IMG/VR virus record: IMGVR_UViG_3300029267_000502
Location: 1-21,928 of that record
Source: a virus
Reading direction: 5' to 3' (one strand)
Length of the DNA: 21,928 bases
In this document: in pieces, positions 16,568 through 21,928 of the stretch
Layout: each line of letters opens with the position of its first letter
How positions within the stretch are numbered: position 1 is the stretch's first letter
Position numbers and translations under genes: made by a program
The notes under the pieces: model-generated
What the model was told of the DNA's origin: nothing
Seen by the model: only the letters and a program-made list of their open reading frames with translations
Database searches by the model: none

Positions 16568-19500
16568 TACACTCAACCCAGTACTTAGTAGCAACCTAAC
16601 TGTAGAGCAGCCAACCCAACCTATTGACGTTGGGGGGGCACTGAGTGGTTTGGTTAATATGTTTGCTGGGGCCTATGCTGAGAGCCAGAAAACTGAGAAG
16701 CCTTCGGCGGACCAGTTGAAACAACAGGCTCTCAGCCCCTTCTTCTCTCGTGTGCAAGAGTTGAAGGAGATGGACCTGACCCCAACCCAATACCAGAATG
16801 AGTTGAGTAAACTTACTAGGCAACAGCTTACAGCTACTCCGCAATATAGAACTGACATTGTGGGTGGTGTTAAGGATGTGTACGGGGTAGACCCCAGTGT
16901 AGACCCCCAGACCCAAATCATCGGAACTCTGGATAGATTGGCTAACACCCCGCAAGGGGAACAAGCTCTCCTACTCTCTATTACTAGAGATGAGACTGGG
17001 GCTATTGACTACGAAGCTACTGCTGCCGAGAGGGATAGGAGACTTGTAGGACTCCTTAACACTGAGGCTGAAATTGCTCGTATGGCGGATCAAACTGCTA
17101 GGCTTGAAGGGGATACTAATAGACTTAATGCCTACACTACCAACCAACTGGAAACTACCCTCCTCCCCGGTTGGACTGCTAGAACTCAAGAAACTACCAC
17201 CAAACTGATAGAAGAATCTTTGAGAGCCGGGGGGGCTGTTGACCAAGCAGAGGCTCTTGGTACACTTAAAAATACTAGAGAAAACCTCATTAACATGTAC
17301 AGACAGGAGGCCCTCGCGGCGGGCCTGTCTATGACTGTGGTTAATGAGGGCTTGGCAAATGCTGTAGCCCCGCTAGACGGGCTTATCTCTGGTCTTGAGG
17401 GGTCTGCTGAAGGGTATAGCACAGTGCTCACAGCCTTCCAGAAGTCATTGGAGTTGGGGGCACTAGAGCAACTGACAGATACCTTTGGTTCAGTGGCTGC
17501 TTTCCCTGAGTTTCGTGAGGAGATTGCTTCTATTATCGCTATGCAAGCTTGGAACAGTGAGAGTTTCAAAGGTGCTCTAGAAGTGTGGGAGAAACAATCA
17601 GATAACGGCCTAACTACAGCCTTTGACTTATGGTCTGACTTCCGGACCCCCGAAGAGTCTGCTTCGGCTGAGGACATCCTTAGCCCAGAGGCTATGGATA
17701 GTATCAAGACTGGTGTAGAAGACGGGTCTATTGACCCTGTTAAGTTCATGCGTACCTCTATTGACACTATTGGTTCCGCTGATATCTCTACTACCAAGGG
17801 CTTGGACACCATTACCAGAGAGATTGGTAACTTGGCTGCTATTAGCCAGAGTATGGATAGCCCGTTTGCTCTAGACACCCTGCAAAAAATGTTTGGCGGG
17901 GCAGCTCTTCGTAATCTAACTACAGCTCTGGATAGTAATACCGAAGGTAGCTATGAACTTAGGTCTGCTATGGCCTATCTCTTTGGCAGCCAAATTACTA
18001 GGATGGGCATTAGAGTAGAGAACCTTGGGTATAGAGTTGGATGGGATGAAAATGGTGTAGCCTATCTTTCAGATAGTGGTGGGGGTAGGATTCCTTCTAT
18101 CGTCAACCCGAGTGGTCCGCTTAAGGATGCTCAAAACTACATTAAGAGTCTAAACCTTATCGGCTCGGTCCTGAACAGAACTGAAAAACTAAAGGAACCT
18201 GTGTTCAAAGGTCTAGGCATCACCCCCGGAGGTAGCCCTGCTGACATTGAGGAGTTCCTCGGTAATGGTGGAGACGCTGAAGTAAAAGGTGGAGAGGGGG
18301 ATGATGTCATCTCTTCCAAAGGAGGCGGAGACCTTAAAGCTCTCGCTGCTGATGCAGCAGCTAGGCATGGTGTACCTGTTGATCTCTTCTTCGGCCTTAT
18401 CGGGCAAGAGAGTAGTTGGAATCCCAACGCAGAAAGCCCTGCTAAAGCTTGGGGGCTAACCCAGCTTATGCCGAAAACAGCAGAGGAGCTGGGGGTAGAC
18501 CCTCGCAACATTGCAGAGAACGTGGATGGGGGCGCTAGGTATATTAAGCAAATGCTTAATAAGTACGGGGATACTAAGACTGCCCTTATGGCCTACAATT
18601 GGGGTCCGGGAAATATGGACTCTTGGCTTAAGACTGGTAAAGGTATCCACGGGCAAGATATGCCTAAAGAAACCATTGAGTACCCGGCTAAGGTTTTGAA
18701 TAGGGGTGGTCCTGAGTATAAGGACTATGCCTATGTCGATAAGACCTACACTCCTGCCTCTCTCCCAAGCAATATTGTAGTTAATCCGGATATGGCTCCT
18801 CTATACAATAGTTTGGAGGGGGCTTCTAGTCTTACTAAGCCTTATGCTCTGGACCATATGAACTATGTATTGAATGGTCCGTTCCAAACCTTGCAAGAGT
18901 TGTTCGGTAAACCAATTATAATCAATGACGCCATTGCTAAGGCTGGTACTTCTAGAGAGGGGAGTACCCCCGGTAGCCAACACTTCCACGGTAATGCTCT
19001 TGACCTGTCCACTGCTGGTATGTCAGACGAAGAAAAGCTTAACCTCTTTCAAGCTGCCCTCAAAGCTGGGTTTACCGGCTTCGGTTTCGGTAATGGTATT
19101 CTCCACGTAGACATCGGGCCTACCCGTTCTTGGGCATATGGTAATGATAGCTATGGTGGTGTCCCAATTGCAGAGCTACAGAACATGGTAGCTAGCGGCG
19201 CTGGACCAAGACTCAGGGTTGCCACCCTGCCAGAAGGCAACGACAGGGATGTTGGTGAATGGAAGCCAGAGATGGATCTGGGTGAGGGCACTCCCTCCTC
19301 CTTTACGGCCATCACTGACCAAGCCCCAGCCAGCTCTCCCGTACCACCAGAGAGGCCCATTGAAGACGGGTCTGCTAGGGAGGCTAGGGGTAAACCTACT
19401 GCCTCTGAGAAGGCAACACACGAACTCTCAGAGCGTACTCTAGCTATGCTGAAAAGCAAGGGTATTGATGCTTCTAACATTATGAAGTTTAGTGATGAAG

Positions 19501-19589
19501 AGGAATACCAGAAGGCTGTAGAAGAGGGTAAAGTCCCCAAGGGTAGCCTAGTTGCTGTCGGGCAAGAGGTGTTTGAGAGAGGAAGCTAA
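16560..19589 (+). CDS. Virion ejection protein with lytic transglycosylase and M15 peptidase domains
   Basis: The product has 1009 residues. The first ~580 are helical and Gln/Glu/Thr-rich without a recognised domain. Residues about 592-690 form an SLT lytic transglycosylase: GQESSWNPNAES with catalytic Glu617, then AWGLTQLMPKTAEELG and MAYNWGPGNM. Residues about 760-870 form an M15-type zinc peptidase: SQHFHGNALDL (His808, Asp815) and LHVDIG (His849). The C-terminus is a Pro/Glu-rich tail. Together these would cut both glycan and peptide parts of murein, locally opening the wall during DNA entry. In T7 only a transglycosylase is present, at the N-terminus of gp16. A GGAG site lies before the ATG, which overlaps the previous gene by 8 bases. 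Confidence 0.88.
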   Translation: MTNTLNPVLSSNLTVEQPTQPIDVGGALSGLVNMFAGAYAESQKTEKPSADQLKQQALSPFFSRVQELKEMDLTPTQYQNELSKLTRQQLTATPQYRTDIVGGVKDVYGVDPSVDPQTQIIGTLDRLANTPQGEQALLLSITRDETGAIDYEATAAERDRRLVGLLNTEAEIARMADQTARLEGDTNRLNAYTTNQLETTLLPGWTARTQETTTKLIEESLRAGGAVDQAEALGTLKNTRENLINMYRQEALAAGLSMTVVNEGLANAVAPLDGLISGLEGSAEGYSTVLTAFQKSLELGALEQLTDTFGSVAAFPEFREEIASIIAMQAWNSESFKGALEVWEKQSDNGLTTAFDLWSDFRTPEESASAEDILSPEAMDSIKTGVEDGSIDPVKFMRTSIDTIGSADISTTKGLDTITREIGNLAAISQSMDSPFALDTLQKMFGGAALRNLTTALDSNTEGSYELRSAMAYLFGSQITRMGIRVENLGYRVGWDENGVAYLSDSGGGRIPSIVNPSGPLKDAQNYIKSLNLIGSVLNRTEKLKEPVFKGLGITPGGSPADIEEFLGNGGDAEVKGGEGDDVISSKGGGDLKALAADAAARHGVPVDLFFGLIGQESSWNPNAESPAKAWGLTQLMPKTAEELGVDPRNIAENVDGGARYIKQMLNKYGDTKTALMAYNWGPGNMDSWLKTGKGIHGQDMPKETIEYPAKVLNRGGPEYKDYAYVDKTYTPASLPSNIVVNPDMAPLYNSLEGASSLTKPYALDHMNYVLNGPFQTLQELFGKPIIINDAIAKAGTSREGSTPGSQHFHGNALDLSTAGMSDEEKLNLFQAALKAGFTGFGFGNGILHVDIGPTRSWAYGNDSYGGVPIAELQNMVASGAGPRLRVATLPEGNDRDVGEWKPEMDLGEGTPSSFTAITDQAPASSPVPPERPIEDGSAREARGKPTASEKATHELSERTLAMLKSKGIDASNIMKFSDEEEYQKAVEEGKVPKGSLVAVGQEVFERGS

Positions 19590-19591
19590 GT

Positions 19592-19825
19592 ATGTTAAAA
19601 CTTCTACTCAGTAGGGGGGTGCTAAAGATAGCACTCCCCATTCTCCTAGTAATGTCTATAGTTGGGTACTCTTATTACAAAGGAGTTGACAACACTAAGC
19701 AAGCTCAAGAAGAGAAAGCTAATAAGGAGTTTGTAGATACCACGAAAAGGATAAACAATGCGCCCACTAGCCGTAGCAGGGATGATGCTCTTGACCTCTT
19801 GCGGTCAATGGGCGATCTCCGCTGA
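19592..19825 (+). CDS. Inner-membrane spanin subunit (Rz-like)
   Basis: The product has 77 residues, with a basic start followed by one membrane segment (residues 11-28, KIALPILLVMSIVGYSYY). A charged periplasmic helix follows (KQAQEEKANKEFVDTTKRI). It ends in a region encoded in common with the lipoprotein gene that begins at 19758 in another frame. This is the architecture of an i-spanin, which joins an outer-membrane lipoprotein to fuse the membranes at lysis. It is shorter than lambda Rz. AGAGGAAG precedes the ATG, two bases after the previous stop. Identification rests on the paired architecture. Confidence 0.72.
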   Translation: MLKLLLSRGVLKIALPILLVMSIVGYSYYKGVDNTKQAQEEKANKEFVDTTKRINNAPTSRSRDDALDLLRSMGDLR

Positions 19826-19964
19826 AGCTCTTTGTGAGCTTGAGAAAGAACTCCCCACTGTGTCAGAGAAAGATACTGACCAGACCATTATTGAGGTTGC
19901 CAACTTCAATTCTAAGTTCAGGTCAGGGTGTAATATTGAAGTAGATAAAAAAGAAAGCCCCTAG
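19758..19964 (+). CDS. Outer-membrane lipoprotein spanin subunit (Rz1-like)
   Basis: The product has 68 residues and starts inside the i-spanin gene in a different frame (68-base overlap). The N-terminus MRPLAVAGMMLLTSCG is a short lipoprotein signal with lipobox LTSC, so Cys15 would be lipidated and the mature ~54-residue protein tethered to the outer membrane. The mature part is acidic and has two further cysteines (about Cys26 and Cys58). AAAGGA lies before the ATG. The TAG stop at 19962-19964 falls inside the terminator stem. It lacks the Pro-richness of lambda Rz1, but an embedded lipoprotein after a membrane-anchored coiled protein is the classic spanin arrangement. Confidence 0.72.
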   Translation: MRPLAVAGMMLLTSCGQWAISAEALCELEKELPTVSEKDTDQTIIEVANFNSKFRSGCNIEVDKKESP

Positions 19965-19986
19965 GAATTTCCTAGGGGCTTTTCTT
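19951..19986. terminator. Bidirectional intrinsic terminator between convergent operons
   Basis: AGCCCCTAGG (19956-19965) pairs with CCTAGGGGCT (19971-19980) around a 5-base loop. The stem is flanked by A-runs on the left and T-runs on the right, so both strands end in a U-tract. It separates the + strand late operon from the - strand nrdJ block. The o-spanin TAG and the TAA of the - strand gene (19985-19987) lie within or next to it. Confidence 0.92.
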
Positions 19987-20173
19987 ATGCCTTGAACCAA
20001 TTAACACACTGAGCATCTACCACCTTACCTTGTGGGATGTCTAGGGTGCTAAACTTTTCTACAATAGTTTGTTCACAACTCTCCTTATCACGAAAGATTG
20101 TGGTGTAGTCCCCCGTGGAGTGTACAACTGTAGTACACATAGAGGAACAAACCAGTACAACAATACTCCACAT
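19985..20173 (-). CDS. Small exported Cys-containing protein, unknown function
   Basis: The product has 62 residues, with a hydrophobic N-terminus (MWSIVVLVCSSMCTTVV) that looks like a signal peptide or weak lipoprotein signal. A small domain follows with two cysteines that could form a disulfide (SCEQTIVEK and VVDAQCVNWF). The pattern 'tF..keSCe..i...' with a late 'vdAqCv' is familiar from small phage proteins of unknown function. The ATG overlaps the preceding TAA (TAATG). It is the last gene of the - strand operon and ends in the bidirectional terminator. Possible roles such as superinfection exclusion or envelope modification are speculation. Confidence 0.62.
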   Translation of the reverse strand: MWSIVVLVCSSMCTTVVHSTGDYTTIFRDKESCEQTIVEKFSTLDIPQGKVVDAQCVNWFKA

Positions 20174-20340
20174 TAGTTTACTGGCTTAAGGTGGTTAATC
20201 TCAGCCGACTCTTTCTGTTTGAACTCTACGTCTTCGGTAACCCACTCATACAGATTTTTGAGGGTTACTTCAAACTCCTCCCCATTCGTAATGGGGGGCA
20301 TCATACCAAGGATAGTAAGTTTAAGTTCTAGGGTATTCAT
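20173..20340 (-). CDS. Small 55-residue protein directly downstream of nrdJ
   Basis: A short frame on the - strand: ATG at 20340-20338 overlaps the nrdJ TGA (ATGA), and its TAA at 20175-20173 overlaps the next ATG (TAATG). Such double coupling is good evidence for a translated gene. The product begins MNTLELKLTILGMMPPITN and continues with a charged helix (EEFEVTLKNLYEWVTEDVEF), with no membrane segment. I do not recognise it. It is too short for many gene callers and could easily be missed. Confidence 0.65.
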   Translation of the reverse strand: MNTLELKLTILGMMPPITNGEEFEVTLKNLYEWVTEDVEFKQKESAEINHLKPVN

Positions 20341-21319
20341 TCACAGCTCCTTAAGCCAGAAGTTGGGTCGTAGTAGCAAGCTCCCCCCTCATCAATGAAG
20401 AAGTCTGTTGCCTCGTCTTGTACGTCTTTAGGTTCAGCTACCTCCTCGTCTTTCGATGCCTTGAGAATGCCGTAGCGTTTACCTGCTGCACGGAAAGTTG
20501 TAATTCCACTCGCTCCTCCATCATATGCTGCCATATAGACATCTTTGAATTGGTCCCAAGACACCTCTTCTCCAACATTACATGTCTTAGAGCAAGCACT
20601 GTCAACATAATGAGAAGCTGTAGTGAGAACGTTAACATGATCCATAACACTAAGCTCATCAGCAGTCTTCCCTTTTACACCAAACACTCTATACCCGTAG
20701 TCTTTCACCCTTTCTACAGTTGGTCCCTCAAATGTTTGGATTGTTCTGTCGTACTCATGCGAGAATACAGGTTCGATGCCGGAAGAAACATTGTCAGCAG
20801 AAAGGCTGATAGTACCGGTAGGAGCAATACTGAGAAGATGGCTATTCCTAACGCCATAAGACTTGATGTCATTTTGAATATCCAACGGGAGAGATTCAAA
20901 GAAGGTGCCTCCATACTCTTCTCTGTTAAACAGGGGGAAAGCCCCCTTCTCTACAGCCAGAGCAATAGAGGAACGATAGGCAGTGTCTCTAAGGGTGCTC
21001 AAGATAGTAGACATCCACTCAATGAATTGCTCGCTGCCATACTCAAACCCCAGAGCCTCCCCTGCATTAGCTAGACCAGTAACTCCGAGACCCATCCGCC
21101 TCTTATTCTTAGCCTCTCCTTCTTGCTGAGGAAGTGGATAGGTTGCCCTATCAATTACATTGTCCATAGCCCTAACAACATGGGGGATGTCATGCTTAAA
21201 TTTCTCGTAATCGAAAAAGAACTCTCTCCCGCCTTGGTCATTATCTTCAACTATATACGTAACTAGGTTAAACGACCCTAGGAGACAGGCTCCATAAGGA
21301 GGCAAGGGCTGCTCGCCAC
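20337..21319 (-). CDS. nrdJ: Ribonucleotide reductase, class II (B12-dependent), 3' exon
   Basis: The C-terminal ~326 residues of adenosylcobalamin-dependent ribonucleotide reductase, which makes deoxynucleotides for phage DNA. The coding sequence is clear from GEQPLPPYGACLLGSFNL onward. The Cys in YGAC matches the redox-active cysteine of the family. RMGLGVTGLANAGEALG, the phosphate-binding IAPTGTISLSADNVSSGIEP, the CSKTCNV segment, GITTFRAAGKRYGIL and a C-terminal Cys pair (GACYYDP...RSCE) follow. The true exon begins at 21319, in the middle of a codon. The TTG at 21305 is not a start. The upstream half, including Asn-Pro-Cys of the active site, is outside the window, separated by an intron. 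The stop overlaps the next gene. Confidence 0.88.
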
Positions 21320-21344
21320 CGTCACACTGACCCTTGTGTTGCAG

Positions 21345-21773
21345 TTAGGTCTGTGCGCTGGACTGTCGCATGTGTATATCAGTGTGCTTGTTTTTCCAAT
21401 GCCCCTCTTCGTAAGTACGAAGAGCATGGCAATTTTTACAAGTCACTACGCATTTAGCTAGCTCTTGTTCTATACGAGACCAAGACCACCCGGCATCATA
21501 AGATTTATGAGAACCTCGGTAAGTTTTTGTTTTTGGGTCTGTATGATCCAAGTCAAGTTGGCAGGAATGCTCGGCTTGAAAACCACAAACCTCGCAACCT
21601 TTAGACAACTTGTAGGCAGAAACACGATTTCTTTGTTCCTGCCTGTAATTTCTAGCTCTTGCCCTAGAACACTCTTTACAATCTGCTTGAAGACCTTTTC
21701 TACTACCACCACGATAGAAGAACCCTTCTTCATTTTTGTGTCCTAAACAAGTTCTACACTGTCTTTTATTCAT
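21345..21773 (-). CDS. HNH homing endonuclease inside the nrdJ intron
   Basis: The product has 142 residues. The N-terminus has a zinc-ribbon-like CxxC pair set (CRTC, about 5-8; CKEC near 35). The nuclease core is CEVCG, LDLDHTDP (the first His of HNH), WSRIEQELAKCVVTCKNCHALRT (Asn and His of the motif, with the second Cys pair). Enzymes like this nick or cut intronless alleles so that the intron is copied in. The start is the ATG at 21773, with AGGAG seven bases upstream. A GTG at 21797 would overlap that site. The stop (TAA, 21347-21345) lies beyond the P7 3' strand, so the last residues are encoded by the intron core. Confidence 0.87.
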   Translation of the reverse strand: MNKRQCRTCLGHKNEEGFFYRGGSRKGLQADCKECSRARARNYRQEQRNRVSAYKLSKGCEVCGFQAEHSCQLDLDHTDPKTKTYRGSHKSYDAGWSWSRIEQELAKCVVTCKNCHALRTYEEGHWKNKHTDIHMRQSSAQT

Positions 21774-21801
21774 ATGGTTGCTCCTGTATATAGTCACAAC
21801 A

Positions 21802-21829
21802 CATATAGTAATTAATTTATATTTGTCAA
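21802..21829 (-). promoter_or_regulatory. Candidate sigma-70-type promoter for the HNH gene
   Basis: On the - strand TTGACA (21829-21824) is followed after 16 bases by TATATG (21807-21802), in a very A+T-rich stretch about 30 bases upstream of the HNH ATG. The -35 box is a perfect consensus. The -10 box is a weak match and the spacing one base short of ideal. It would let the endonuclease be made independently of nrdJ transcription. Confidence 0.45.
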
Positions 21830-21928
21830 GAGGTGTAGGAAAATTTATTTATACACCCCCCTCGCTCAGTCTCTCACGCTGCACAGGCGGTTAACCTTGC
21901 TTGCGCCCTGTCGCCTCCGCAAAGGCTT

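Larger units (their letters stand above)
21320..21928 (-). ncRNA. Group I intron in nrdJ (3' part, start beyond window)
   Basis: Read on the - strand. GCGG (21920-21917) and CCGC (21890-21887) can form P4. A group I R-like element GAGAGACTGAG contains GACTG (21871-21867), and CAGTC followed by C (21365-21361) provides the S-like partner, forming P7 with the guanosine-binding G-C pair. The HNH gene lies between the two P7 strands, i.e. in the P8 region. GACC/GGTC near 21349-21329 can form a P9-like stem. The intron would end with G at 21320, as group I introns do. The 5' exon, P1 and P3 5' strand are not in the window, so subgroup and boundaries are not fixed. The local G+C-rich patch at 21855-21928 is the structured core. 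Confidence 0.78.

Noticed and set aside
20418-21074. 218-codon open frame on the + strand opposite nrdJ
   Set aside because: It is an antisense shadow of the reductase gene, with no ribosome-binding site and a protein of random character.
20337-21305. Treating the ribonucleotide reductase as a complete short gene starting at TTG 21305
   Set aside because: Coding similarity to the NrdJ active-site motif continues upstream of the TTG to 21319, and the protein lacks the whole N-terminal half; it is an exon.
21774-21797. GTG at 21797 as the HNH start
   Set aside because: The AGGAG ribosome-binding site (21785-21781) lies inside this extension and is correctly spaced for the ATG at 21773.
21855-21928. 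G+C-rich right end as a second junction to host or foreign DNA, implying an integrated prophage
   Set aside because: The sequence fits the structured core of a group I intron (P4 and P7 strands), which explains the local G+C rise; no attachment site or integrase is visible.

Overview
The window reads as the late (virion and lysis) half of a podovirus genome of about 46% G+C by eye, plus the end of its nucleotide-metabolism arm. Packaging, head, short-tail and ejection genes run on the + strand from 984 to 19964. A convergent - strand block (19985-21928) ends in a class II (B12-dependent) ribonucleotide reductase. This gene set and order fit marine Roseobacter/Vibrio podoviruses of the SIO1/VpV262 type, an inference from layout and protein recognition without a database search. 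The host is probably an alphaproteobacterium, perhaps Rhodobacterales, judging from the high-G+C left flank.

Layout. 1-984 is strikingly G+C-rich (about two thirds by eye) and holds the end of a probable tail or receptor-side protein, a small tail-assembly-like protein and a multi-pass membrane protein. Composition and codon use change abruptly at about 985-1015, inside the first codons of a holin-like gene. From there: holin-like protein and M15 endolysin (984-1907), large terminase and portal (1911-5197), small unknown, scaffold, major capsid and two decoration/fibre-like proteins (5197-8145), adaptor, small unknown and nozzle (8145-11330), then four ejection or internal virion proteins (11296-19589). 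The last of these carries both a lytic transglycosylase and an M15 peptidase domain. A nested spanin pair closes the late operon at a near-palindromic bidirectional terminator (19951-19986). Nearly all genes touch or overlap (ATGA, TAATG, TGATG), so they are probably co-transcribed and translationally coupled.

The - strand block holds the 3' exon of nrdJ followed by two small overlapping genes. The exon does not begin at a start codon. It continues upstream as Gly-Glu-Gln-Pro-Leu-Pro-Pro, the second half of the active-site motif Asn-Pro-Cys-Gly-Glu, and is then broken by about 600 nt containing an HNH endonuclease gene and pieces of a group I intron core (P4 and P7 strands). Splicing after the G at 21320 would rebuild the codon of the catalytic thiyl-radical cysteine. 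The 5' exon and intron start lie beyond the right edge.

Absent from the window: small terminase, a complete tail fibre or spike, integrase, RNA or DNA polymerase, tRNA genes and CRISPR arrays. No stretch longer than 300 bases is left without a feature.
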